The position numbers and the translations under genes are program-made. Under the pieces are notes generated by a model. The model saw only the letters and a program-made list of their open reading frames with translations, was not told where the DNA came from and ran no database searches. DNA of 64,000 nt from Aristolochia californica (taxonomy: Eukaryota > Streptophyta > Magnoliopsida > Piperales > Aristolochiaceae), in contig JARWKL010000012.1 in the NCBI GenBank assembly GCA_029961685.1, forward strand, positions 16,043,227-16,107,226. The letters are read 5' to 3'. Shown in pieces: positions 10,835 through 21,539 of the stretch (positions are counted from its first letter, which is position 1; each line of letters starts with the position of its first letter).

Positions 10835-11113
10835 ATGCCACCTATAGTTGTAGATCGTGTTCTAGATTTGGGACAACAACTATTTTATGGCCAAGGTCCT
10901 CCCGCTAATAGAGTGCTTAATGGGTTAGGGTCTTGCGAGAGAATGATGCAATTTAAAATTGTCGTTGTTGTTGCAGTCAGCATGGTGGTCTCCTTTCATC
11001 ACCTCCCTATGAATTTGGAACTTCATGATCAATTTCATCCGAAAGGGCTTCCAACAACAATGGTAGATATCTCAAATACCATGGACTGTACGTATGATGA
11101 GTGTTCACTGTAA
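10835..11113 (+). other. Unidentified open frame, 92 codons
   Basis: Starts MPPIVVDRVLDLGQQLFYGQ and runs to a stop at 11113. It includes a hydrophobic segment (IVVVVAVSMVVSF). I do not recognise it. It lies between the NAP1 tail and the right inverted arm and may be another captured host piece or chance. Confidence 0.2.
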
Positions 11114-11450
11114 TTTAGGACAGTGATCAACAGCTTGGGCTGTCTAGAATTTTGAGACGGAACAACTGGTTGGATTCATGCAATGCTGGGGTTTCTACTG
11201 ATGTTAGTGATGAGGAAAGACCATGTCGTGGGCTTCCTAGTGCTGTTCAGTTCTACCAACCATACAACGTCCCCATGTTGATCCTGTTGTCGGTGATGGT
11301 TTCAGGCCTCTGAGTGTTTCCAGGTGCAGCAACTGGAGGGGGTCAGTGCTGCTGAGTCTACTCATTCCTGGGAGGGTTGGTCATGATGTTGTTGCTGCCA
11401 TGCTGGAAGCAGTGCAATTTTTCCGTGAGGGGCTGTTTCACACCAGTCTA
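11085..11450 (+). repeat. Inverted-repeat arm, right copy
   Basis: Counterpart of 7524-7930 in opposite orientation. It begins near the shared GTACGTATGATGAG block and ends near the GTGAGGGGCTGTTTCAC block. Identity looks high but there are several indels (one of about 14 bp at the TGCCGG block and one near GGCGGGCCC). Confidence 0.6.
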
Positions 11451-11559
11451 GGACTGAGGGAGGGCAGCTTTGCTGTTGGGCGAGAAGTAGCGACATTCGG
11501 CACGCTTTCCTACAATTGACCAAAAAAAAAAAATATTGTTCCTTGAGGGAATGCTCCAG

Positions 11560-11653
11560 TTTTGGGCATCCAGAGGGCGGATATAGCTATCGCGGATGCC
11601 ACTTGGGAACAAGTGGACACATTGGCATACAGACCCTACTTCAAGCTTGAGGA
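11560..11653 (+). pseudogene. Chromodomain tail of G2, 5' part
   Basis: Reads IADATWEQVDTLAYRPYFKLE, the end of a gypsy chromodomain (pattern ATWE then a short link to a [12 protein letters not shown] end). It is cut after LE by G1, and the remaining codons DKLFLLGG follow at 13983-14008. The target duplication GAGGA is at 11649-11653. Confidence 0.75.
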
Positions 11654-11690
11654 TGTTATGGACTCCATAGCATCACGAGTTATCCATAGG

Positions 11691-12229
11691 ATTTGGCGGC
11701 CTACCACATGCTCGATGAAGCGCTTCTATGGTACCACCAATTTCGAAATGACCAAGTGGTTCAGGATTGGGCAACTTTTAGACAGTCTTGCATGATGAGA
11801 TTTGGTCCTCCTGCTAGTAGCAATCCATTTGGCGAATTAATCAATTACAAACAAACTGGAACACTAGAGGTGTACCAAAAGACCTTCCAGGAAAGGTTAG
11901 TCCGAGCAAACCAGTTTGTTAGCCACACACAGTATGTTCATATTTTTATTGCTGGTTTGACAGAAGCTCTGCGTTTAGAAGTTGAATTACATGCTCCTAC
12001 AGATTTAGACCACGCTATGAATTTAGCCAGAGCAATTGAGCACAAACAGCGTGTTCTAAAGGAGTCACTGGTCAGAAAACCAGCTTGGCCAGGAAGGCCC
12101 AATGTTGGATTCTATACAGGAAGAGGCACAACAGTACCCAGATATTATCTCCGTATGCAAGGATATCCAGCAGGGCACAGTGGCACCACATTGGACGGTT
12201 CAGGACAATCTCGTCCTCTACAAAAATAG
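11691..12229 (+). pseudogene. G1 gag fragment
   Basis: Frame from about 11693 includes AYHMLDEALLWYHQFRNDQV, WATFRQSCMMRFGPP, and GELINYKQTGTLEVYQKTFQ. This is the retrotransposon gag capsid pattern (W..F...F..RF, then L..L.Q.G....Y...F). It ends with a basic, proline-rich stretch. No CCHC knuckle is present. After about 12120 the text changes to the pre-integrase region (PDIISVCKDIQQGTVAPHW) in another frame, marking the internal deletion. Confidence 0.8.
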
Positions 12230-13544
12230 AATTTTTCTACACCACACATCCCCTCTGATTAACAGCATTTTGGCCTCCTTCCATGACAGTACACATGAGG
12301 GCTGACAGAAAATATATTTTCGAATCAGTAGGGAATTTTATTGGAGGGGCATGAAGCGCAGTATAGCTGATTATGTGGCGGCTTGTCAGACTTGTCAACG
12401 GAATAAAGCTGAAACATTAAGTCCAGCGGGGTTGCTCCAACCACTTCAGCTTCCGTCACAGGTCTGGTCTGATATTTCTATGGACTTCATAGATGGACTT
12501 CCCTCTTCGTCAGGTAAATCTGTTATCCTGGTAGTGGTGGATCGTTTCTCTAAATATGGGCATTTCATTCCTCTGGCACATCCTTACACTGCAACGCAGG
12601 TAGCTCAAATTTTTATGGATAACATTGTACGGTTACATGGGATGCCTAATTCAATTACCAGTGATAGGGATGCAATCTTTACAAGTACCTTCTGGAAAGA
12701 ACTCTTCAAGTTACAAGGCACAACGTTAGCCTTTTCTTCAGCCTACCATCCACAGACTGATGGTCAGACAGAGGTCGTCAACAGAACCATTGAAATGTAT
12801 CTCCGCTGTTTCGTGGGGGACTCACCTAAGAGGTGGGTTAAGTGGCTCGCCTGGGCTGAGTTCTGTTACAACACCTCCTACCACAGTGCTCTCGGTACAA
12901 CCCCATTCAAGGTAGTATATGGTAGAGAACCTCCCCGTCTTTTAGCCAATGAACCAGGGGCCTCTAAAGTCGCAACTTTGGACCAAGCATTGGCTGAAAG
13001 AGACACATTCATCACAGAGGTGCGTACTCATCTACAGAAGGCACAAAATTCTATGAAACAATATTATGACAAGAAGCACTGGGAAGTCTTCTTTTCTCCT
13101 GGAGATTATGTTTGGTTGCGTATCCAACACTACATGCAGCTGTCATTGACAGCCTCCAAACGTCACAAGCTCTCTCCAAAATATTATGGTCCCTTTCAGG
13201 TGATGGACCGCATTGGGACAGTGGCCTACAGATTGCAGCTTCCGCCAGAGGCCAGAATTCACAACGTCTTTCATGTCTCACAATTAAAGGCCTTCCACGG
13301 TGATTCGCCCATGTTGCACACCCCACTGCCACCACTCCATGAGGGATGTGTACTTTCTACCCCGACACAGGTATTACAAACTCGTCGTATTCACGGTGAT
13401 TGGGAGATCTTAGTGCAATGGGCTGATGCTGACCCCAGTGACACGACATGGGAGCCATTAGCGGCGTTTCGCACCCTCTACCCATACTTTGAGCTTGAGA
13501 ACAAGCTCTTTCTCCAAGGGGGGGGGATGTTATGGACTCCATAG
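12230..13544 (+). CDS. G1 integrase with chromodomain
   Basis: Integrase inserts element cDNA into the genome. An open frame of 397 codons begins at ATG 12351, but the domain starts upstream with the zinc-finger His pair (HDSTHEG near 12280, separated by a TGA at 12303). Cys 12 and Cys 15 complete the HHCC finger. The catalytic core shows Asp 45 (SMDFIDGLP), Asp 105 (ITSDRDAIF) and Glu 141 (QTDGQTEVVNRTIE), with the expected 35-residue spacing. A GPY/F module (KYYGPFQVMDRIGTVAY) and a C-terminal chromodomain (RIHGDWEILVQWADADPSD, then TTWEPLAAF) follow. The frame runs over the polypurine tract and stops inside the LTR. It has no start of its own and would have been part of a polyprotein. Confidence 0.85.
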
Positions 13545-13977
13545 CATCACGAGTTATCCATAGGCATAGGAATTAAATTATGACAATTTACTTTTCATGT
13601 AATTTCAATTCGGTTTGGTTTACTTTATTTGGTTTGGTTTAATTTGGGTTGGTTTGGTGTAATGTGGCGTGAACCACTTGACCTAATGGGTCATCTTTGT
13701 ATTTTCGTCCTCAACCCTATTTAGGGGGACGTGAAGGAAAAGAGAGGCAAGTATTGAGAAAATTATATTTTATAGGTTTGATTCTCCCTCAGAGGTCAAG
13801 GTCGGATTCTCCCTTTGAGGTCCAAGGTTGAGCTTCCTCCAAAGCTCCTTCATTCTAAATTGAGTTCCACCATTACTCATTCAAGAAACAAGGTTTCTCT
13901 TCCAACGTCTAGATCAACCATGGAGGGAAGAGAGGAAAGAAGGGTGACTCGATCCATGGCAAGGGAAGAACCTAACA
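13527..13977 (+). repeat. 3' LTR of G1
   Basis: About 451 bp, TGTTATGGACTCCATAGC to CCTAACA. It is preceded by the G-rich polypurine tract CAAGGGGGGGGGA. It contains repeated GGTTTGGTTT motifs (about 13605-13655) and, near its end, the same GTGACTCGATCCATGGC block as the G3 LTR. Confidence 0.85.
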
Positions 13978-14008
13978 GAGGACAAGCTCTTTCTTCTAGG
14001 GGGTGTAA

Positions 14009-14330
14009 TGTTATGCACATAATAAAATTAATATTTAATTGTTTTTATTTAATTTACATTATTTTATTTCAATTTTAGGCCACATGGGTATTTTTGTAAT
14101 ATTTTATCTTAAACCCTATAAGGGTGAACCCTATTTAAGGGGTAAGAGTAATGAGAAAGATAAACATTGATTTTAGGTAAATTTTAGGTTAAACAGGCTT
14201 GGAGCTCACCTTACGAGTTCTAGGGTTTTCAAACTTCCCTTTGGTTTGATTTTCGTCTTCCTCTCCATGCCTTTCTACGATTCCACATGGGTTCCCTACA
14301 ATAACCCGTGGCAAATCCGGGACCGTAACA
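14009..14330 (+). repeat. 3' LTR of G2
   Basis: 322 bp from TGTTATGCAC to CCGTAACA, preceded by the pol tail codons for LFLLGG and the tract CTAGGGGGTGTAA. The end (AAATCCGGGACCGTAACA) matches the ends of the G4 and G5 LTRs, showing one related family. Confidence 0.85.
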
Positions 14331-15425
14331 TCTTGAAAGCATCTATTGCTTCACTTCTATAATAAAACAACTAGATATGCATATATTGTGTATAGTCATC
14401 AATAAAAGTAATGAAATATTTCTGACCATTAAAACATGCATCATAAGGACCCAAAATATTAGTGTTTATAATTTCTAAAAATTTAGAAGTCTCGTGGCAC
14501 CTTTCTTGTACTTGGTTTGCGTTCCTTTAATGAAATTCTATACTAAAATCAGTAAATCAAGAGCCTTAAGGACTCCATCATTAACCAATCTTTTAATTCT
14601 ATCAATGGAGATATGACCTAATCTTCAATGTTACAACATGGAGGATTTCTCATTTATAACACTAAGCTTAATACCAACATTAGTTCCACGCACAGTAGTA
14701 AGACAACATTCAAAATTAGGGTTTAAAAGAAGTTTAAATAATCCTTCAGCTGAAATCCCATTTCCAACAAGAAATTGGTTTGTACACAAATGAAGGGAAT
14801 TACATAGGAAATTAAAACTGAATCAAAAAGGTGAAATCTAGAAACAGAGATAAGGTTTCTAGAAAATAATGGAACATAAAAGGTCCTTTCAAGGTCTAAC
14901 ACAAAACCAGTATTGAGGACCAGTCTGTAAGTTCCAAATGCCTCCACGTGTGAACCCATCTTGTTTCCTTAATAGATGGAAGATTCACTTTTTGTCGGTT
15001 TTCGTTAGTTTAAGAAACATTGCATGGTGTTGGCAACTTGGATTGAGGTACCAAAATGAATCCACCAAATGTTATAAGAAGTACGAGTCATATTAGATTC
15101 AAACACACTAAAGAACTTAAAGTCTCAAACTAATTCTAAATAGCTTGAAGATATTTCTTTGCATTGGCATAATCAGGGATGGATCCATGGATACTCTTCC
15201 CAATATGAGAATTAATAAACATCAAACTTAAGCGATTGGATCTCTCCTAAAGATCAAATGATGTTTTTTCAATTTGGGTACTAGATTCCATGGGTCTTGG
15301 AGGTGCATCCACTCAAAGTGCCATGTCAAGGTCCATGCACTCCAATAAAATGAGAATTTTCTCCTTCCACTCAATATAATTTTGCCCATTCAGAGAAATA
15401 ATAGAGGAATCAAAATTTGGGACAG
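14331..15425 (-). pseudogene. C1 gag, protease and integrase start
   Basis: Minus-strand copia. Gag (UBN2 type) reads LNGQNYIEWKEKILILLECM near 15400 and SNRLSLMFINSHIGKSIHGS near 15220. The protease/pre-integrase part reads SHVEAFGTYRLVLNTGFVLD near 14950 and VPLFSRNLISVSRF. GAG-pre-integrase is seen as WRLGHISIDRIKRLVNDGVL near 14620, and the integrase start as INTNILGPYDACFNG near 14460, then ITFIDDYTQYMH. Stops and frameshifts are common. It is joined to 7513 once G2 is removed. Confidence 0.8.
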
Positions 15426-15429
15426 ACAA

Positions 15430-16547
15430 AGTTTAAAGAACTTCAAAATAAACAACAAGCTTACTAAAACATGCAATGAAGCCAAAATTTAAATATCTAC
15501 TCATGTAAATAAATTCAAAAAAATAAATCAACATGTCATTATAATCTTTCATGTGGGCTTAGATTATAACACATATGCAATTTATATCACTTTATGATGG
15601 GGCACAAAAATTTTTCTGTAAAGAAATATCCTAGGTCTGTGAGCAACTAGATATTTTTTTAAAAATATTTCTCCCATCCTGATTATTCATTTAAATATAA
15701 CATTTACCTTGTGAGGTTAAATTATTATATCTCCATAATTAATCACAATTTTTTATGTCATTAACTTTATGTGACTAAACTTAATGTTACAAGATATTTT
15801 CATAGTTAAGAATGTTGTGGAAATTACTCAATTATTCAAATATATACCAAAAATATGACATCAAAATAATTGACTAAAATTGATGCCAATTATTAATTCC
15901 TTATATTTAGGTTAACCTCAAATATGCATAGAAAATTAAGTATGCATAAAACCTAAATACATTTTTCACAATTAAAAAATTAACAAAATATGTACAATAT
16001 ACAACTATATATGCATGCACAATTATTTAATTCATATTAATTAAAAGAGAAACAACATTAAAAAACAAATATACTGAATTTTGTGCGATTCAAATATGTA
16101 TCAAATGTAATCCAACGATAACACATATGATGGGATGGCCTAAAGGTCAATAGTGCCTGAATAAAATCAGGTGCACGGGTTCAAGTCCCACGACTCAAAA
16201 AAACATATTTGTGAACCCGAGCCTACTCGATTGAGTGAGTTGGAGTAGGAGAGTTAGGCCAAATCAATCCGTCTCATCTGACTAGGAAATTAAATCGGTT
16301 TACGAAATATGATTTATTTTTTTTTTTTTTTTTTTGCGCACTAGAGGTCTTCTTCAACCTCTAGCCACACGTAGAGAGGAAGTGCCCTCGTCGACCCCCG
16401 TCTCCACTTCGATGTTGTAATCGTCACCAGTTGTCATCGTAATCCCCGTCGGCGCACCTCGCATTGGCCATTGCTCCGCTAAGAGCATACCGAGATGACG
16501 ACTATTAACTAGGTGTCAGCCATCTAGTCACCCCACTGTGGGACAAC
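15430..16547 (-). other. AT-rich C1 leader region, possible SINE head
   Basis: Low-complexity AT-rich DNA with no gene. At about 16125-16200 the text GGATGGCCTAAAGGTC ... GGTTCAAGTCCCACGACTC resembles the A and B boxes of a tRNA-derived Pol III promoter, the B box matching GGTTCRANNCC well. No tRNA cloverleaf can be drawn and no SINE tail or flanking repeat is clear, so it is only a hint. A T-run lies near 16318-16335. Confidence 0.3.
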
Positions 16548-18278
16548 TAGGGGTGCTTCAAACTGAGCCGACTGGCTAGCAGCGCAAGCTCTGCTCGGTT
16601 CCACCTCAATTCAATTTGCTATACCTGGATCTCGAACCGAGTTCGAGATCTAGCTATGGCTCGTTTGAGTTAACGAGCTGAGATCGACCGAATCAAGGTT
16701 TTACTCTGCTCGTTAACAGGCTTGTGAGTCACGGGGAGTGGGGGGGCTACGGCCCCTTCCCTCCGATTTCTTTGCCTATGTTTCTGTCACCGTCGCTTCC
16801 ATCGCTTCCGCCTCCGTCGCCAACGACAGGTCCTCATCGGAGCCCCGTCGTCTCGACGGAAAACCAGAGTCCAAAGTCGAGACCTAAGTTGGGAGAACCA
16901 ACTAAAACACCCCCCCCCCCTCCTCTTCCGCGTGAAGACGATTTTGCACAAGTCACACATGTGAGATCATTAACAAGTAAAAAACAAAAAAACACTCTTT
17001 GTCCCTTACTCATGGCTCTTGAAAAAATTGAAAAGGCATTTTAGTAGAAATACGATTCTAGAAACTATTAGTGGTTTTTTCAATAAATGTTGAAAAGATA
17101 TTTTAGTAGAAATATAGGGACTATTAGCGCCTCATGTTTTTTGGAAACATTTTTCTAATAAGAAATTTTTATTAAAAAATTATATAATTTTATAAGTAAG
17201 ATTTTCTTGCCAAGATGGGCTAGAAAACCATATAGAAAAATTTTGAATAAGTATTTGATAGTTGATGCTATAATACTTTTAGCATGAGGCAATTTTCATA
17301 GTAATTTTGTGTTTGACATTTTATTTGATTAAAAATTTATCGATAAGTATAGTAATATATTAGATTGGTTATTGATTTTTATTTATTTCCCTTGAAGAGG
17401 TAATAAGAGGTCCATTTAAATTTCCTAAGAAAATTTTAAAATATTTCTTGTAATTTTCTAGTAATAGGATTTTATTTAAAGGGTTTTTTTTGAAAATATG
17501 TATCCTAGGAAAAATATTTCAAGTTTTTCCTAGAATATAAATTTTCAATCAGGAGCACTAAGGAGGCCATAGTAAATTTATGGCTAGATTCAAAAATTAT
17601 AAAATAAGCTAGACAACATTTGGGGTAAAAAATATTAATATTGGTGGGTTCTAATCCACTATTGAGATTCAATCCCGAACCTCCCCTATCATTCTTTTTT
17701 TAAAAATGTATGTATAATTTTATAGATAATTTATTTGACATATATTTTATGTAGAGTATTAAATATAAGTTAACCTCGAACTCGGCTAGAGCTTGAGCCT
17801 GATTACAATTTTAGGCTCGAGGCTAGTCAGCTCGAGCTAGAGTTCGAAATCTTTAAATCAAGCTCGGCTCGAACATAGGAAGGTTCAGACTCAGCTGGAT
17901 TCGATGCCACCCTTATGCCCAATTTTAAGTAGAGGTCATGCCCAATTTTATGTAGAGGTCATGCCCAATTTTATGTAAAATGTATGCCCAATTTTATGTA
18001 AAATGTATGTATAATTTTATGTACAATTATTTGAAATGTATTTTTTGAAAATTTTTAAATGTATGATGGAGCTCGAACTCGAGACATGTAATTTTTGATA
18101 GGTTTTAAATAAATGTTGAAGCTCGAGCTTGACTCGAACTTGGTTAAAATTGTTGGGTTCGAGCTCGATAAAAATTTTAGGCTCGAGGCTAGGCTCGGCT
18201 CGAGATCGAGTTCGAAATATTTAAATCAAACTCTGCACAAACATAGGCAGGTTCGGGCTCGACTCGATGCCACCCCTA
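16548..18278. mobile_element. hAT-like DNA element, non-autonomous (candidate)
   Basis: The left end TAGGGGTGCTTCAAACTGAG and the inverse of the right end (TAGGGGTGGCATCGAGTCGA) pair as imperfect terminal inverted repeats of about 20 bp. Flanks share GGGACA (16540-16547 GGGACAAC, right flank CGGGACAG), compatible with a decayed 8-bp duplication. The interior has the GAGCTCG/GGCTCGA-rich segments typical of plant hAT miniature elements, seen three times (about 16560-16720, 17775-17915, 18110-18275), and a nested dispersed repeat at 17050-17700. No transposase is present. Open frames inside are low-complexity and not credible. Confidence 0.4.
17050..17700 (+). repeat. Dispersed MITE-like repeat, copy 1
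   Basis: Matches the reverse complement of about 42340-42900 along most of its length (shared blocks GCCTCATGTTTTTTGGAAAC, CCTAGGAAAAATATTTC, and the closing GAGATTCAATCCC). The core between GGGACTATTAGCGCCTC (17115) and GCACTAAGGAGGCC (17555-17570) has weak inverted ends containing TTAGTGCC, as in a miniature DNA transposon. Non-coding. Confidence 0.55.
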
Positions 18279-18895
18279 CGGGACAGATAACAGGGACGCC
18301 AGAGCTCAAGCTCTCTTCTTCAAGCCCTTTTGACAGTTCTTTCCCGGTCGTGTCTCTTACTACCCATTGGACAGATTTCCTGCTATTGCGTATCCCACGT
18401 GACATCTACCTTCGACAAACAACGCACCCAATGCGAGAATCATCGGCCGACATGCGCAGAGAGCACAGTTGATGCTCTGGTGCACAGATGGCATGGTCGG
18501 ATCTCCGGAGAATGTAAAAATCGACAGTCCCGACCTATCTTCACTCTTCCAAGTGCCTTCCTAATGATGGCGCACAAAGCATCGGTCGACTTTGCAGCAC
18601 CGATGATGACACCGGCTGACGCGCGTAGATGCCGATCCGACCTCCTCCAACGCAGTGATGACAGTCATGACTCCAACGTCTTTCAGAGTTCATAAAAAAA
18701 TTGACGTCTGTGCTCAAATGGGTGTGCCATCAGCACGTCTAGTTTTTCAACCGTCGGCACACTGGACACCTCCCTCTGGCGAGGTCGACTGGTGCATCAA
18801 ACCAAACACACAGAGTGCCCAGAACAACACCATGCATAGAGAATTTGTGCTTGCTCATTTTTTTTTAATGGAAATGAAGCCAGATGAGAGGTATC
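18279..18895 (-). other. GC-richer stretch before C1 primer site, no gene
   Basis: Between the hAT-like unit and the C1 primer site. Open frames here (for example 18330-18695) do not resemble known proteins, and none has domain-like spacing. By position it is C1 5' leader. Confidence 0.35.
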
Positions 18896-18911
18896 TAGCT
18901 CTTATACCAAA

Positions 18912-19218
18912 TATTAGATTAAATGAATTTCTAAATATAACATGAAATTCATAATCTGTAAAGGGAAATGTGAACGGTTACTTACCTCCAGTCATGGCGA
19001 TCAATTTTTCAGAAGAACAAAGATTGGCTCACCTATTCAGAGGCTCCTTGATGGAAAACACAGGCTCTTTGTTAGACCAGATTTGTAACCCTTAAACTCC
19101 TCTTTTCCCATCAAAAGAGGAGAGGTTGTAACTTATGGGCAGTTACAACTGTCCACTACTTGCCTACATCCAAGAGAAACCACTTCTAAATATGGGTCAT
19201 ATTTGAACGTATCTAACA
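18912..19218 (-). repeat. 5' LTR of C1, with primer-site complement
   Basis: 307 bp, counterpart of 922-1226 (first base pair changed from TG to TA). Immediately left, at 18896-18909, lies TAGCTCTTATACCA, the complement of an initiator-Met primer site. The flanking AAACA duplicates 917-921. Confidence 0.85.
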
Positions 19219-19223
19219 AAACA

Positions 19224-19499
19224 AAGGAGGCCACTGAGGGACCAAACACCAGTGTTCTATTTGTTGCCTTACCGTCTCAACAACTCTAGATCATGATGGA
19301 GCTCATTACTCTACAATGAAAAATATCCATCTGCATGGCTGAATTCAATTGGTCAAGCATATGAAGAAGGGTCCGAGATGCTTCTTTGATGCTCCAAGTC
19401 TTGCCGTTCTAATAGGAAAATCCTTATTTGGAGGATTTTAAGCATCCACGATGAGGGAGAGTCCCAAATCTAATAGGAAAATCATGTTAACAGGCACTT
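19224..19499 (+). other. Intervening sequence, no gene
   Basis: Continuation of the DNA into which C1 inserted. I see no coding signal, and the phrase CTAATAGGAAAATC occurs twice (about 19408 and 19470). Confidence 0.3.
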
Positions 19500-20629
19500 T
19501 GTTGGAATTCATCATGGTTGATGTAATAAGTGTATGGAACCCACCAGCTCTATCCTTTCCTACAGCTACATCTCATATTCTCAAACTTCAATAGCTTCAG
19601 CCACAATATCTATTAAAACGTATATTGTATTACCTTGAGTTACTTGCTTTAATTCTCTTGTATTATTTATAAGAAGCCCTAAGGGTAATTTTATAATATG
19701 TAATTAAAATCATAATATAAATTCATGTTAGAAGGAGTTCGACCCCATTCATGAGCTCTTAAATGTGCCCTTAAATTCACATTCTCCTCTTGCCTTCTCT
19801 TCCAATCTCACACCCTAGCTTCTTCTCTTCTCTTCTCTCTTCTTCTCCTTCTACTCTTTATACCTTAAGACTATGAAACCCTAGAATCTACATGGTATCA
19901 AAGTAGGAGTTCTAGGTTTTCAATTTGAAGCAGCTTAGATTTTTCATGCAGTTTTAGAAGAACTCAACTGATTTGTTATGAAAGGAAGCAACCAGAAATT
20001 ATAATTCAGCCAAGGGTTTTCCACAAGTCTGACTTTTTTGTTGAGAAATCTCTTAAGGTAAATAAATATTCATAATCCAGGTGTTTTTAGCATCTCTTCT
20101 TGAGTTCGTTAAGGTACAACTTGAGTTTCTTTTTTTAAAATTTCTGGAATTTCCTCTTAAATTTTTATACTGTTTGAGTTATTGCATAGCATATGAAAAT
20201 TAAAACCTTCATTTAGGGTTTGATGCAATCCAGTCATTGATTCTACGTCTAATGCATGTAAGAGGTTTCTTTCTTTTTTTAATTGATTGAGTCATCCTCT
20301 TAAATATGTTTTGGCATCAATATCAAGTGTTATGGAAGACAAATCATGCCTTTATGAACTACCATAGAAAATTCCAGTTCTGCATATTGCTTCTTTGTCT
20401 AACTCTTACATGCTAAGCATGTTGATTTAAGTTTATTCTTAGAAGCGTCTTTTTTTTGCTTCTTCAAGGTAAAACGGTGTCCTAATATTTTCTCTTCTAA
20501 GTATTGAATAGACTTCTTAGAATTTTTTAAAATTTTGAGCGTTTAAATTACCCATGGTTGAACACTCATCCTCTTCCCATGAATATGGGAAAACTGATTT
20601 CTTAAGAATCACGAGAATTCCCCTGAAAG

Positions 20630-21480
20630 GTGTTTGAAATTATTTGGTTTGGTCTCAATCTGTCAAGAGATTTTTTATCACTCGTGATTTAAGATGAACA
20701 TCTCACAAAACCACCTCATTCATTGAAGGAAGGGGATTCTAGCTACAAAAAAAAGGGCTTAAAAACACTTTAGTGATTAATTGGCTTATTAACAATATGG
20801 AAGAGTCAATGGCAAATAATGTGGTTTCCCTTGAAACTACCAAAAACATATGGGATACATAACTCAAGTTTTATTCTAGTAGTGATAGACTTCAAAAGCT
20901 CCATGATGTTTTTCAAGCCATGTACAATACAAAGCAATCAAAAAACCTCATTGAGTACTTTGCTCGTTTTAGGGGACTCTAGCAAGAGTGGAAGTTTGCC
21001 CAGTCTTACTCCATTGACATTGCTATTCAAGGACGACAAAGAGAGGAATTAGTTGGAGCTATATGCCTTGCTAACTTACAACCATACCTAGATGTTGCCA
21101 AAGCCCAAACTCTAAGTTTATATGAAAAACCTTCATTTAATGAAATATTTGCTACAATAGTTTGGATTCCAACCAAGTAGAATGAGAAAAAAATTGAACC
21201 TTCTAAGACATCAGCCATATATAAAGGTCGAGGTTAGAGTTATCAAGAAAGTGGCCGAGGCAAAAGTAGGGGTAGAAGTTCTGGAAAATCTGCAAGGGAC
21301 TCTTCAAATCCTAGAGACCCTTCTACTCGGATTTTTTCTTTCTGTGGGTTGAACAATCACTAAATTGAGAGATGTTGGAATATACATGGTAAACCCACAG
21401 ACATGAATGAAGTGGTTGGCATTCTGAAAAATAAAGAACCAAACCCCTGCCCACTAGCAAATTCTTAGCCCTTTACTGAG
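20630..21480 (+). pseudogene. C2 gag (UBN2 type)
   Basis: Copia gag in several frames: VINWLINNMEESMANNVVSL near 20780, FYSSSDRLQKLHDVFQAMYN near 20870, LIEYFARFRGL near 20955, IAIQGRQREELVGAICLANL near 21030, an RG-rich stretch near 21230-21300, and a damaged zinc knuckle (FCGLNNH, stop, IERCW) near 21340. It is related to the gags at 24068 and 60340. Stops are frequent. Confidence 0.8.
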
Positions 21481-21539
21481 GAAGATTATGAATATCTTTA
21501 AAAAATCAAGAGAATGTTGGCTTCTTCTTTTTGTACCTC

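Larger units (their letters stand above)
11654..13977 (+). mobile_element. Gypsy chromovirus G1, internally deleted
   Basis: Flanked by a perfect duplication GAGGA (11649-11653 and 13978-13982). Of the 5' LTR only 37 bp remain (11654-11690, identical to the start of the 3' LTR). Sequence then jumps into gag, later from gag to integrase, and ends in a full 3' LTR (13527-13977). Protease, RT and RNase H are deleted. The integrase-chromodomain frame is uninterrupted, so this is the youngest-looking gypsy here. Confidence 0.85.
7514..14330 (+). mobile_element. Gene-capturing gypsy G2 (nested, 5' LTR lost)
   Basis: Insertion in the C1 integrase flanked by CCTTG (7509-7513) and TCTTG (14331-14335). 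Excising it restores the C1 frame (DAFKVYKPEVE). The right end is a complete LTR (14009-14330), while the left end keeps only about 7 bases of LTR (TGTTATT) before rearranged sequence. Between them lie an inverted-repeat arm, a primer-site-like stretch, a gag-like tract, a TRIM, fragments of several host genes, the second inverted arm, the last codons of a chromodomain (about 11560-11653 and 13983-14008), and the nested gypsy G1. No own reverse transcriptase or integrase remains, so G2 depended on other elements. Confidence 0.65.
922..19218 (-). mobile_element. Ty1/copia retrotransposon C1 with nested insertions
   Basis: Complete copia on the minus strand, recognised by two LTRs (922-1226 and 18912-19218), a polypurine tract inside the left LTR, a primer site inside the right LTR, and a perfect 5-bp target duplication AAACA (917-921 and 19219-19223). 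In element order the body is gag (about 15425-15110), protease and start of integrase (about 14960-14331), rest of integrase and first part of reverse transcriptase (7508-6291), and rest of reverse transcriptase and RNase H (2746-1749). The gaps are the later insertions at 2752-6285, 7514-14330 and 16548-18278. All coding parts carry stops and frameshifts, so the element is dead. Confidence 0.85.

Noticed and set aside
16125..16200. tRNA gene suggested by a B-box-like GGTTCAAGTCC
   Set aside because: No acceptor stem or anticodon arm can be paired; at best a SINE-like Pol III remnant.
16724..17044. Pro/Ser-rich plus-strand frame of 106 codons
   Set aside because: Low-complexity text inside the hAT-like unit, including a run of 10 C; not protein-like.
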